From positions 2,418,001 to 2,482,000 of the forward strand of contig NZ_BMFT01000001.1 of assembly GCF_014639155.1 (NCBI RefSeq): 64,000 bases of DNA. The letters run 5' to 3'. Source of the stretch: Paenibacillus segetis (GTDB taxonomy: Bacteria; Bacillota; Bacilli; Paenibacillales; Paenibacillaceae). A program made the translations under genes and the position numbers. Positions 25,959 through 34,256 of this stretch are shown here, piece after piece. A model generated the notes under the pieces. That model was not told the origin of the DNA. It saw only the letters and a list, made by a program, of their open reading frames with translations, and did not search any database. Each line of letters starts with the position of its first letter. The first letter of the stretch is position 1.

Positions 25959-27446
25959 TTAAGCACCGCCGAGCACAACTTCACCAGTTGTTTTGTTCCA
26001 CTGTAAACTTATACCCAATTGTTCACAGATGGTTTCAAGTGGGTACATTGTCGTATTGGACATGACTTGAATGTTCACGGTTTGACCCGTATTCTTACCA
26101 TTCAATAACACTTCCGCTGGACTGCCTCCCTTAATCACCAGTGTTTTGTCCTCATAAGCAAATGTCTTGATTGAAGTCGAGCGTCCGTTTTGTTTGGGAT
26201 CTAGTTCAGATTTGGAAGAAATCTTAACACCAAGTGCTTCAAATACACTTGTAAATGGTACATAGAGCTTTCCATTTATGATACCCGAAGTTCCGTAGAA
26301 GCTGATGCTTTGCCCCTTAACAGTCCATGAAAGAGGTGTCTGGACATTCACCGCATAAGCAGTCTCCTTTCCCTTATCAATAGTTGGAGAACCGCTACCC
26401 GTAGCCATTCCAGTATAATATCCATCCCCCCAGGCCATAAGCTTACCATCCTTACGCAACGCATAGCCAAATTGTCCCGTGCTTCCCCATATATCAGCTA
26501 TGTTGCTAAGACTTTTAACTTGGAATGGTTTAGCCTTAGTTCCTGCGTTGTAGTTCCACTGCCAAATCGAACCGTTACTGTTAAGAGCATACAAACGTTT
26601 ATAACCTGTTTGAATATTAGATATTCCTGTAAATCCACTAATCGTCGCCGTTTTCTTACTTTCTTCATTCCAGAGCGATACCGTGCCATTCTTGTTGAGT
26701 AAGAATGCATCTCTCCCGGAAGACACGATAGTGGAAATCGAGGACCGGATAGGTTGTACAGCGGGTAGTTCGTTCTCAGAACGATATCTCCCGTAAACGG
26801 TATTATATATGCTTAATGAACTAACCTTTCCATCACAGTCAAGAATCAGCACGGTATAGTCTAGAATTACCGCTGAACTTGCATTTGAAACCCCTTTTAA
26901 AGATACATATTTGGTGGTCACCGTCATGGGATCCGTGGGATCATGTGTCGGGTACCATAAAGTTGCTGTCCCATCGTTATGCACAGCTACTCCAGCAAAC
27001 CCGTTTGTATCTATATTAGAAACCTGCTCTAATCCATCCATTTTGACGGGGAGACCACGTTTCTGGTACTGTAAGACAACATCTCCACTTACATAAGGAG
27101 AATAGCCATCTCCCCATGCCCATACTTCCCCATCCTTACTCAATGCAAATGAGATATCACGAGCTGCGGCAACCTGAACAATATTAGCTAATCCGTCAAT
27201 TCGCTTCGGAACAAATTGATGAATACTTGTTCCGTCTCCGACTTGTCCGTATTTGTTGTAACCCCAGCCTGTCACAGTGCCATCACTCCATGCAGCAATA
27301 CCGTGTCCGTCTCCACCTGCAACATTTACCGGAACCGGAACTGTTGAAGTAGCAGCGAACACCCCTTCTCCACTTATTAAGGCACAACTTCCGACAACCA
27401 GAATCGTGATCAACAGCTTGCCTATCCTACTGAATAATGACAACAT
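25959..27446 (-). CDS. Secreted RCC1-repeat protein with copper amine oxidase-like stalk domain
   Basis: 495 residues. A signal peptide (ends near VFAATS, about residue 33) is followed by about seven RCC1-type blades: HGIAAWSDGTVTGWGYNKYG, FALSKDGEVWAWGDG, YALRKDGKLMAWGDGY and others. The last 115 residues form a copper amine oxidase N-terminal-like domain (GKLYVPFTSVFEALGVKI, TTMYPLETICEQLGISLQW), which in Paenibacillus and relatives is a common secreted stalk or wall-attached module without copper activity. It is probably a surface or extracellular scaffold. RBS GGAGGGATC precedes the ATG. Confidence 0.82.
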   Translation of the reverse strand: MLSLFSRIGKLLITILVVGSCALISGEGVFAATSTVPVPVNVAGGDGHGIAAWSDGTVTGWGYNKYGQVGDGTSIHQFVPKRIDGLANIVQVAAARDISFALSKDGEVWAWGDGYSPYVSGDVVLQYQKRGLPVKMDGLEQVSNIDTNGFAGVAVHNDGTATLWYPTHDPTDPMTVTTKYVSLKGVSNASSAVILDYTVLILDCDGKVSSLSIYNTVYGRYRSENELPAVQPIRSSISTIVSSGRDAFLLNKNGTVSLWNEESKKTATISGFTGISNIQTGYKRLYALNSNGSIWQWNYNAGTKAKPFQVKSLSNIADIWGSTGQFGYALRKDGKLMAWGDGYYTGMATGSGSPTIDKGKETAYAVNVQTPLSWTVKGQSISFYGTSGIINGKLYVPFTSVFEALGVKISSKSELDPKQNGRSTSIKTFAYEDKTLVIKGGSPAEVLLNGKNTGQTVNIQVMSNTTMYPLETICEQLGISLQWNKTTGEVVLGGA

Positions 27447-27522
27447 GATCCCTCCATACTTTGGTATATATTTGTATATAATAACATGTTTTTAGAGACT
27501 CTTCTTCTTCAAACGGTAACAG

Positions 27523-27984
27523 TCACTTCCATTTATTTAATATATAAATTTCGTCCTTATCTGAATCATGTATTCCTATGATTTCATTACATCCAATCAA
27601 TATATATTCAGTCCTATCTCTTTCGCTCATTCCTGTAATTTCTCTTGTTTCAATCTTCTTGCATTGAGTTTTATATTTCCCCTTATCTTTGCCACCATAT
27701 TTATCTCTTGAACTATCGTAGGTATATTCAATTATGCCATTTTTGTATATTAAATCATTTAGAATTGGATCTCCTTCTTCAGTATAACTAGTTATTCTGA
27801 TCTTACTTTCAACATCTTTTTTTATGTCTTCTATGAACTTATCGATTTTTTCAAAGTTTATTTCACCTGGAGGACCAGTAATAATATCACCGTTTTTCTT
27901 AGCTTCCTCGGATGAATATGAGTTATATGAGTTACATCCTGTCAGGAATAAAGCAAAAAGTAAGAAGGGATATAGTAATTTCAT
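27523..27984 (-). CDS. DUF4362-like lipoprotein
   Basis: 153 residues from ATG 27984, chosen because TTGGAGG lies 5-6 bases upstream; an in-frame GTG 18 bases earlier overlaps it. The lipobox FLTGC sits at residues 12-16, so the mature protein begins with lipid-linked cysteine on the outer face of the membrane. The rest fits the DUF4362 pattern: IITGPPGEINFEKIDKFIED, then KIRITSYTEEGDPILNDL and YTYDSSRDKYGG. Function unknown. The region just upstream is one of three related palindromic elements (28012-28151). Confidence 0.65.
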   Translation of the reverse strand: MKLLYPFLLFALFLTGCNSYNSYSSEEAKKNGDIITGPPGEINFEKIDKFIEDIKKDVESKIRITSYTEEGDPILNDLIYKNGIIEYTYDSSRDKYGGKDKGKYKTQCKKIETREITGMSERDRTEYILIGCNEIIGIHDSDKDEIYILNKWK

Positions 27985-28011
27985 AGACACCTCCAATTTC
28001 ACACTCCGGTG

Positions 28012-28151
28012 AACGATTCTGTATTCACGAAACGACCCAGCACTTAGATAGTTCTTATCTTAGGCTGGGTCATTTGTTGTCTGTTCTTTTTCCATGATTA
28101 TACATATGATACAAGTGGCGGTAGCCCCACAGCGTGAATATAGTGTTAGAT
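28012..28151. repeat. Palindromic repeat element, copy A (attC-like layout)
   Basis: The outer inverted repeat TATTCACG (28022-28029) / CGTGAATA (28133-28140) encloses a long hairpin GACCCAGC...GCTGGGTC and a second block GGCGGTAGCCCC. Just outside are GTTCACC-type and GTTAGAT cores (the latter at 28145-28151). About 120 bases are roughly 85% identical to copy B at 29222-29347, including compensating stem changes. Confidence 0.7.
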
Positions 28152-28172
28152 GATGTTGCTGACCTCTTTGAA

Positions 28173-28379
28173 TTACTCAGGGTAGGCCATTGATGCTTCT
28201 ATTAATTTTTCTTCTTCATCGAAAACTCTTAACACTCTTTCTATATCATTTGGTGGATCTATAATTACTCTGGATAAATTATTATGTAAACGCTCTGGTG
28301 TAAATACATACTCCATCGTCTTGATCCATCTGAATAGTACAGTGTAATCTCTATCCAAATTCCATTCACTCGCATTCAC
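28173..28379 (-). CDS. Small hypothetical protein between repeat elements
   Basis: 68 residues starting at GTG 28379, with GGAGGGG directly upstream. The composition is protein-like, acidic and soluble (WIKTMEYVFTPERLHNNLSR, then EEEKLIEASMAYPE), but no family is recognised. Its first codons overlap the inner repeat of element C, so the gene may have been cut or assembled at that boundary and could be the remnant of a longer gene. Expression is uncertain. Confidence 0.45.
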   Translation of the reverse strand: MNASEWNLDRDYTVLFRWIKTMEYVFTPERLHNNLSRVIIDPPNDIERVLRVFDEEEKLIEASMAYPE

Positions 28380-28480
28380 GCCCCTCCGTAGGAGGTTGTC
28401 CGCTGAATATACTTCTAAGAAGATGCTTCTTGCGGACCGAGTGGCCGTCAGTCCCGATGCTTGAATGCGGTGTTATAAGA
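28371..28480. repeat. Palindromic repeat element, divergent copy C
   Basis: The outer inverted repeat CGCATTCA (28371-28378) / TGAATGCG (28462-28469) is followed by GTTATAAGA (28472-28480). Inside lies a different hairpin: GTCCGC (28398-28403) pairs with GCGGAC (28432-28437) around AAGAAG-ATG-CTTCTT. The right half (GTGGC.GT..G.CCC and GTGTTA..GATGT) aligns with copy A. Confidence 0.55.
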
Positions 28481-28557
28481 TGTCAGTGCCTTCTTCGAAA
28501 TACCTACTCAATTTAATTATCGTTCACCGTTAGCGTAATCTACTTTAGGAGACAAGG

Positions 28558-29133
28558 TCATCTAACCGTCTGGTAAACGAGGCCTATGGCTCCTGAATCA
28601 AATGTCTTGTTTTCGATAAGTTTAAGATTGATCTTCTCCTTAAGACCTTGAAATAACGGCAACCCGCTGCCGATCAGGACGGGAGAAACCGTAATTTTGT
28701 ACTCATCTATTAAATCAAGCTGCATAAGGTAGTGTGCCAACCTAGGACTGCCGAGGATGACCATATCCTTGCCTGGCTGCTGTTTGAGATTCTTGATCTC
28801 TTCCTCGACATCTTCTGTCACCAGTCTGGAATTGTTCCATTCGACTTTCTCCAGCGTCGTGGAAAAAACGATTTTGGCTGTCTTTTCGATCCACTCGGCA
28901 TGATTCAGTTCATGCTGTGAAGCTGATGGGTTAGAAGGCACAGATGGCCAGTAACTGTACATCATCTGATAAGTCCCACGTCCCCAAATGACAGTGTCGG
29001 CAGTACTCAGAATGTCTTTCGCGTGTTTCTCCAAATCAGCATCGTAGGAAACCCAGCCAATGTCCATTTCACCGTTCGGCCCTTCTACAAAACCGTCAAG
29101 CGATGCGTGCAGAAATAGAACGAGTTTTCTCAT
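28558..29133 (-). CDS. Dihydrofolate reductase-fold (RibD C-terminal-like, YyaP-type) protein
   Basis: 191 residues. The N-terminus MRKLVLFLHASLDGFVEGP and the motifs VIWGRGTYQMM, DMVILGSPRLAHYLM and SPVLIGSGLPLFQGL are those of the RibD-C/DHFR superfamily, NADPH-dependent reductases. Proteins of this small type are not true folate reductases as far as is known; substrate unknown. ATG 29133 is supported by AAGGAG 8 bases upstream. The gene is flanked by repeat elements B (upstream) and C (downstream), like a single-gene insert. Confidence 0.82.
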   Translation of the reverse strand: MRKLVLFLHASLDGFVEGPNGEMDIGWVSYDADLEKHAKDILSTADTVIWGRGTYQMMYSYWPSVPSNPSASQHELNHAEWIEKTAKIVFSTTLEKVEWNNSRLVTEDVEEEIKNLKQQPGKDMVILGSPRLAHYLMQLDLIDEYKITVSPVLIGSGLPLFQGLKEKINLKLIENKTFDSGAIGLVYQTVR

Positions 29134-29221
29134 TTTCAGTTCTCCTTTGTTTATGAGGGATATCCACATTATACTTCATTTTTGCATAATTAAAATTAGG
29201 ATGGAGTTTTTACGTTGATTT

Positions 29222-29347
29222 CTTATAACGTTCTTGTATTCACGAAACGCCCAGCCTTAGATAGCTCTTATCTTAGGCTGGGGCGTTTGTTGTCTGCGCT
29301 TATTTCATGATTATCCATATGATAGGCAAGGGGCGGTAGCCCCACAG
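29222..29347. repeat. Palindromic repeat element, copy B
   Basis: CTTATAAC (29222-29229), then TATTCACG (29237-29244), then hairpin ACGCCCAGCC...GGCTGGGGCGT, a central block CATGATTATCCATATGAT, and GGCGGTAGCCCCACAG at the right end. It is roughly 85% identical to copy A, but the right outer repeat CGTGAATA is missing. Confidence 0.7.
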
Positions 29348-29409
29348 TTAAAATATTCTCACTCCCATATGTTCACCATTTTGATCGACTTCATTAAAGT
29401 AATTTACCT

Positions 29410-30951
29410 CTATAAAGTTGACTTAAGGGATAAAGCACCTTCATGATGTGGATCTTTAGCCAAAGCTTGATACACATAATCTCGGACAAGTTCTTCATTC
29501 CCAGTCTCATCATAGCAAATCGCCATATTATAGAGAACATCCGCACCAGCTTGATCCAGCTGTGAACGTTCAAAGAATTCTAGTGAAGCCTCATATTGAT
29601 CCATTTCGAACAGCAACATGCCACAGTTTACTGCCAAGTCATGCTTCTCCCCCATCGGATAGTAGCCCGTCCACATCAAGTGGATCCCCGCTTGGAGATC
29701 AGCCAACTCTTCATCATCACTTGTTGGAAGTAAGTTCAGCATTCGATCAGCACTTCTTATGAACAATTCAGTATCATAGCGGCCCAATCTCCATAAGGAA
29801 AGAATCTGACGCAATTCCATTTGATCCAAATGCGCTTCAAACCATTCCTTTATCGTGAAAAAATCATCCGGTCCAAAGCGATTAACGAATCGCCGATAAG
29901 CAAGGCGTGAATGAGTATAACACATCGGATCTTGAAGCATCAGCATGCAGCCAACGTTTAAGTTTTTATAATGATGAGGAGTGAAAAAAGTTAAGGCTCC
30001 CTTATGTTCAAAATACGCTTGAATCGCATGGTAGTTCGCTGTTAACGAAAAGCTGCCGTGATGAATGAGTTCAGGAGGCTCAGCAAATTCCCAGTTCTCT
30101 ATCCTGTGATCACCTTTGTCCGCTGTAAGCATAAGAAAACCATCCTGTGACAGCTGTCCCAGTCTTTCTAAACAGTCCAACCCCATAGCTGGAAAAAGAA
30201 TATGTGAATCCTCTAACCGATGTTGATACAACTGGATAATATCTCGGTAAGGATATGATTCCTGCTCATATTCATCTGCCCTCAGATAATGGTACTCGGG
30301 TATGACTCTTTCTAATAATTCAGATGGACTAAGTTCGCTTACTTCATCAGGATATTGAAGAGATATCTTGCACTCATGGATTTTACCATCACCTACATAG
30401 ATCAATTCTTGCGGAATACTATCAAAGAAATAATTCGCTATGACCAGCAGAGGTTGTTGTAAGTCTCCCCTTCGTATAATGGTGCCTGTCTCTGTTAAGG
30501 TTAGCTCTGTATCATGGGTAGCATCAAAGTGAGCAAAGTCTAAAATACCTTGATCAACAAAAGGCTTGAGACTACGGTGTTGCTGCCAAAAAGTGATATT
30601 TTTCAAGGCAAAATCACTCATGCAATAGCAAAAAGGAGGTAGTTGAATAACCACCGCTTCATCTCTTAACTCGCATAGTTCTTTCAACACATGAAAAGCT
30701 AAACGGCCTGAGCCCGCGCCAAGCTCAAGAATGATGACGGGTTCCGTTGTATGACCTAACCTAGCTCGATCTTGAAGAAATCCAAATATTATTTCTGCAT
30801 ATGAAGTAGCAATCATCGGATTATTCGTGATATATTGCGGCACTTCTTCACTCAACCAGGCTTTCAGTCCCTGGTCTTCATAGTAGGAGCGCTGCATTTC
30901 CCAGATGGGCGATTCACTGAACCGGTATATGACCTGCTCTTTATCTGTCAT
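29410..30951 (-). CDS. MidA-like SAM methyltransferase with C-terminal TPR region
   Basis: 513 residues. The N-terminal half has the SAM-binding glycine loop ILELGAGSGRLAFHVL at about residues 74-89 and, further on, VIANYFFDSIPQELI, the family-typical post-motif of SAM-dependent MidA/DUF185-type enzymes. The last 130 residues are helical and TPR-like (GADVLYNMAICYDETGNEEL). The substrate is unknown; relatives dimethylate arginine in complex I subunits, but bacterial ones vary. The gene precedes the AlkZ-like gene's stop by 48 bases on the same strand. Confidence 0.7.
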   Translation of the reverse strand: MTDKEQVIYRFSESPIWEMQRSYYEDQGLKAWLSEEVPQYITNNPMIATSYAEIIFGFLQDRARLGHTTEPVIILELGAGSGRLAFHVLKELCELRDEAVVIQLPPFCYCMSDFALKNITFWQQHRSLKPFVDQGILDFAHFDATHDTELTLTETGTIIRRGDLQQPLLVIANYFFDSIPQELIYVGDGKIHECKISLQYPDEVSELSPSELLERVIPEYHYLRADEYEQESYPYRDIIQLYQHRLEDSHILFPAMGLDCLERLGQLSQDGFLMLTADKGDHRIENWEFAEPPELIHHGSFSLTANYHAIQAYFEHKGALTFFTPHHYKNLNVGCMLMLQDPMCYTHSRLAYRRFVNRFGPDDFFTIKEWFEAHLDQMELRQILSLWRLGRYDTELFIRSADRMLNLLPTSDDEELADLQAGIHLMWTGYYPMGEKHDLAVNCGMLLFEMDQYEASLEFFERSQLDQAGADVLYNMAICYDETGNEELVRDYVYQALAKDPHHEGALSLKSTL

Positions 30952-30999
30952 TCAAATTAACCTACCTTCTAAGATTGCTAAAATAACTCATTCTTTACT

Positions 31000-32082
31000 T
31001 TAATCGAATTTGATCTTTGTTATGGGAAGTCCAACAAAAGTGGCATAACGTTCAGCAGCTATGATCACTTGCTCTTCTTTATCTCCTATATATTCAAACG
31101 GGGTAATCACAAACTCAATCCCCTTACTCTTAATAGTTCTTTTCCATAGCCCCTTGACCTTTCCACCTGAGACCAGAGTCGGCAGGAACACCCCATTGTT
31201 ACCAGGGACTATCATGGGCGTGTACTCAGGAGAAAGCACAGCACTACGGTCTTTATAACCAAGGATATATTCATCGAATCCTGGAAGCAGAAAGACTCCA
31301 GAATCTTCTAACATTTGTGTCTTTGATACTTCTCTGGACATCCAATACTGACTTCCATTTAATTGTTCAAAGTGGAGCTGACCTTTAACTTCCTCAAGGC
31401 CCATTCTAGCATCGGTTAGTGTGATACCTGACCACCAAGCGAAATCTTGAACCGTTGAAGGTCCATGTGCCGTGAAGTACCGCAGTGCAAGCTCCGCTAT
31501 GGATTCCTCTAACGTTAACTCTCGTGCTTCCGGAACCCACTCATCAAGCAAGACAAAAGTCTGTTGTTTACCCATCTTAGGTCCAAAACAGATCAACCCT
31601 TGATAAGTTAAGTTCCATAATATTGTATAACCACGTTGTCCAGTTGTATTGATACCTACTTGCTCCAGCAATTGAAGCAAATCAGAGCGGGTTATCTGCT
31701 GATGACCCTTCAATGCTTCATAAATAATCTCTCTGCAACGCATTAAAGTTTGATCATCTACTCCAAGCTGTGTTAGCCTTTTCTGCCCTTGCCCCATGAC
31801 TCGAGAAGCCGAAAGCTGTATCAGCCATTTCACATCTTCTGGCGGAACAAAATGTATCGTACCACGTAGTGCCCATGTTAGAACAATTTTCCGCTCAGCT
31901 ATTGCTTGCTCAATATCCGCTAATGTCGAAGATGATGTACGTAGTCCTATAGCCCAAACTGCCTGCATATATTCCTGTGCCTGCATCGCAACAAGTTCTT
32001 GAACGACTTGTTCAGGCTTATTGATCATCGAATTGGCAATACACTGATTATTTAAGCGACGCTCAGCAATAACCTCGTTCAT
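31000..32082 (-). CDS. AlkZ/YcaQ-like winged-helix DNA glycosylase
   Basis: 360 residues of the HTH_42 family. The N-terminus shows VQELVAMQAQEYMQAVWAIG, containing the Q-x-Q motif whose glutamines catalyse removal of damaged bases in AlkZ, and LRGTIHFVPPEDV follows; later WWSGITLTDA marks the second winged helix. AlkZ enzymes unhook interstrand cross-links and alkyl adducts made by DNA-damaging antibiotics. ATG 32082 is preceded by AGGAGGAG; the frame is open further upstream into the kinase gene. It follows the APH-type kinase and precedes the methyltransferase on the same strand. Confidence 0.82.
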   Translation of the reverse strand: MNEVIAERRLNNQCIANSMINKPEQVVQELVAMQAQEYMQAVWAIGLRTSSSTLADIEQAIAERKIVLTWALRGTIHFVPPEDVKWLIQLSASRVMGQGQKRLTQLGVDDQTLMRCREIIYEALKGHQQITRSDLLQLLEQVGINTTGQRGYTILWNLTYQGLICFGPKMGKQQTFVLLDEWVPEARELTLEESIAELALRYFTAHGPSTVQDFAWWSGITLTDARMGLEEVKGQLHFEQLNGSQYWMSREVSKTQMLEDSGVFLLPGFDEYILGYKDRSAVLSPEYTPMIVPGNNGVFLPTLVSGGKVKGLWKRTIKSKGIEFVITPFEYIGDKEEQVIIAAERYATFVGLPITKIKFD

Positions 32083-32107
32083 CACAGTTCTCCTCCTGGG
32101 CTTATAA

Positions 32108-33127
32108 TTATTCACTCAGACAAGCTTCGCCCATAAGCTTACTTAATTCTTCGTTCATCCAACTTTTACTATATTCTAATTTTTTAAGGTCAGCCGCTAG
32201 CATTTGCACCTGTTGTCGTAACACATTAAATTCATCAGTTCCATTTAGAAAACGGCTCATAAAATGAAGAAACACATCCACTAATCGAAGAATCATAAGG
32301 TGCGGAATCGCAGCAACTTCTTCCGAAGATAGACGAGTCTTGGTAGCATAAGCAATACAAAACCTACGAACTATCTCTATTTCCTCATCATGACCAAGTA
32401 AGCCGGTAATGATAACAGCTGCCTCCATCGCCCTAACATCTATCGTGCAAAATTCAAAGTCGAGCAGCGCCGTTACTTCGCTTGTATGTTCCAAATCTAC
32501 CAGCAGGTTAGATACGTTAAGATCACCGTGTACCAGCTGCTTAGGTAATTTCTCAATACCAGCTAGCGAATGACAGATATCTTCATAAGCAGCCCTTATT
32601 ATTTGTAACTCCTCATATAAATCACCAAACTCTTTAGCTGGTTGTTCGCAAAAATCCAGCACATACTCCGGATTACAATTCGGATACGCTTGCAGTAATT
32701 CATAATACGGTCTATAAACAGGAGCTACCTTAGGAACGATCTTGGCAAGTACTGATGACAGTTCGCCCGCTGCTTCACCTAAAGAATAGGCAATCGGGTA
32801 ACATCCCTCTACCGGAGACGTTCCTTCGATATACTCGAACAAGCAGGCATATTTCCCACTACCATCCTGAAGTTGTACAATCGTCTCGCCCGTTTCTGTC
32901 TTGATAGGAACAGGAATTCTGTAATTCAGCTGTGCTTGCTGAAGTGATTCTAGCACAGTGTGCTCAAATTCTACTTTTTCATGATCACTATGTGTATTAT
33001 ATATGCGTAGCACGGAGCTACGTTCCTCATTGTAAATAAAATATGTCGAATTGTTCCATCCACCAGTGCGCTCTTGCATCGTTCCATTCCACTTAGGCCA
33101 ATATCGTCTCAGCATGGCTTCAATCAT
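32108..33127 (-). CDS. APH-family (homoserine kinase-like) phosphotransferase
   Basis: 339 residues. The kinase-like fold is seen in GGWNNSTYFIY (nucleotide loop), QLVHGDLNVSNLLVD (catalytic loop with Asp) and LLDFEFC (metal loop, with E in place of the usual G). Homoserine kinase II/SrkA-type or antibiotic kinases have this form; the substrate is unknown. It is the first gene of a likely operon with the AlkZ-like glycosylase, 25 bases before its start. RBS AGAAAGGAATGAGGTA precedes ATG 33127. Confidence 0.8.
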   Translation of the reverse strand: MIEAMLRRYWPKWNGTMQERTGGWNNSTYFIYNEERSSVLRIYNTHSDHEKVEFEHTVLESLQQAQLNYRIPVPIKTETGETIVQLQDGSGKYACLFEYIEGTSPVEGCYPIAYSLGEAAGELSSVLAKIVPKVAPVYRPYYELLQAYPNCNPEYVLDFCEQPAKEFGDLYEELQIIRAAYEDICHSLAGIEKLPKQLVHGDLNVSNLLVDLEHTSEVTALLDFEFCTIDVRAMEAAVIITGLLGHDEEIEIVRRFCIAYATKTRLSSEEVAAIPHLMILRLVDVFLHFMSRFLNGTDEFNVLRQQVQMLAADLKKLEYSKSWMNEELSKLMGEACLSE

Positions 33128-33197
33128 TACCTCATTCCTTTCTAGTATAGATTAACTACTTATTCCTGTTATGTCATGCGTTTAAAACAATAAAAGA

Positions 33198-33223
33198 ATC
33201 CGCCATGCTTTTGCAAGGCGGAT
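33198..33223 (-). terminator. Terminator after the DUF4190-like gene
   Basis: On the minus strand ATCCGCCTTGC and GCATGGCGGAT pair closely around AAAA, then TCTTTTATT. It lies 32 bases beyond the stop at 33255. Confidence 0.85.
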
Positions 33224-33254
33224 CGCTATGTATGTATATTTGATTCCAATCTAT

Positions 33255-33479
33255 TTAAGCTAAGAGACTAATGACCCCGTATAAAATGCTAAAAATGCCA
33301 AGAATAAGACCTACAATGGCCATCCATCTGTTCTTTTCTAACTCAGCATTAAATGTTCCTAACCCTACACCACTAAATACACAAGCAACAATTCCAACTA
33401 ACCCCCAAAAATTAATCAGCAAGGATACAAGTCCTAAGATAAAACCTACCAAAGCCATTGTGTTATTCTTCTTGTTCAA
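33255..33479 (-). CDS. Small DUF4190-like two-helix membrane protein
   Basis: 74 residues. Two hydrophobic segments, MALVGFILGLVSLLINFWG... and KNRWMAIVGLILGIFSILYG, each with a G-x-x-x-G-rich pattern, match DUF4190. The polar linker contains ELEKNRW. Membrane-embedded; function not known. It starts at ATG 33479 with AGGAGG upstream. Single-gene unit with terminator. Confidence 0.65.
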   Translation of the reverse strand: MNKKNNTMALVGFILGLVSLLINFWGLVGIVACVFSGVGLGTFNAELEKNRWMAIVGLILGIFSILYGVISLLA

Positions 33480-33694
33480 ATTGCCCCTCCTATGAAAATG
33501 TTATGGAAAATACATGTAATACTATAATATAAAAATAAAATGAGAAATAGCAATACTTTCTGCATACTTTAATTCATTATTATTTTGTGATAATATTCAC
33601 TTTGTAATATTTTGTTCATATTGCGTTCTTATTTCTCAGCTATACTTGGATTAACAATAAGTAATTAAAAATTACCATAGAGGAGACATTATGT

Positions 33695-34090
33695 ATGAAG
33701 AAATTATATTATACTTCGTTTTTCTATGCCGTACTTGGTTTGTTGGCTGGAGTTTTTTACCGTGAAATTACAAAATACAATGATTTCAGTGGAGACACGG
33801 TATTAGTTGCACTTCACACCCACATTCTAGTGCTTGGATTCATCTTCTTCATTCTTTTGCTAATTCTAAGTAAGTTATTTAATATCCATGAAGCGAAATC
33901 ATTTGGAGCCATGTACATTGTCTATAACATCGGTTTATTGATCACAATTGGCGCTATGACAACTCGTGGTATGCTGCAAATGAACGGTGATGATATCAGC
34001 TTCTTGCCACATATCGCCGGACTAGGTCATGCGATTCTAGGTGGAAGTATCATTTGGATGCTGGTTCTACTTGGTAAAAGAATTAAATAA
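33695..34090 (+). CDS. DUF2871 membrane protein
   Basis: 131 residues and four hydrophobic helices. The conserved pattern YREITKYNDFSG, VALHTHILVLGFIFFI and LPHIAGLGHAILGGSIIW is that of DUF2871, with histidines positioned near helix ends as in small membrane metal- or haem-related proteins. No function is established. ATG 33695 is used: AGAGGAG lies 9-10 bases upstream, and ATG 33691 is out of frame. Followed by a terminator. Confidence 0.75.
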   Translation: MKKLYYTSFFYAVLGLLAGVFYREITKYNDFSGDTVLVALHTHILVLGFIFFILLLILSKLFNIHEAKSFGAMYIVYNIGLLITIGAMTTRGMLQMNGDDISFLPHIAGLGHAILGGSIIWMLVLLGKRIK

Positions 34091-34103
34091 ATTGCGCTCG
34101 TGT

Positions 34104-34140
34104 AGGGACGTTGGAGAATGAGAATACTCCAGCGTCTCTT
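34104..34140 (+). terminator. Terminator after the DUF2871 gene
   Basis: GACGTTGGAG pairs with CTCCAGCGTC around a 10-base loop, followed by TCTTTG. It begins about 15 bases after the stop. Confidence 0.8.
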
Positions 34141-34256
34141 TGTTCTGCACTCAGCTCATTCAATATGAGAACTGCGCACTTTCATTTGACAATTCACATA
34201 AGATATCCCACAAGGCATATGCCTAAGCCTATACTAAATGAAGGGTCGGTAATAAA

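Noticed and set aside
28012..29347. Interpretation of the repeats as simple transcription terminators
   Set aside because: The inner hairpins are terminator-like, but conservation extends over about 120 bases including parts without any role in termination, and copy A lies just upstream of a gene start.
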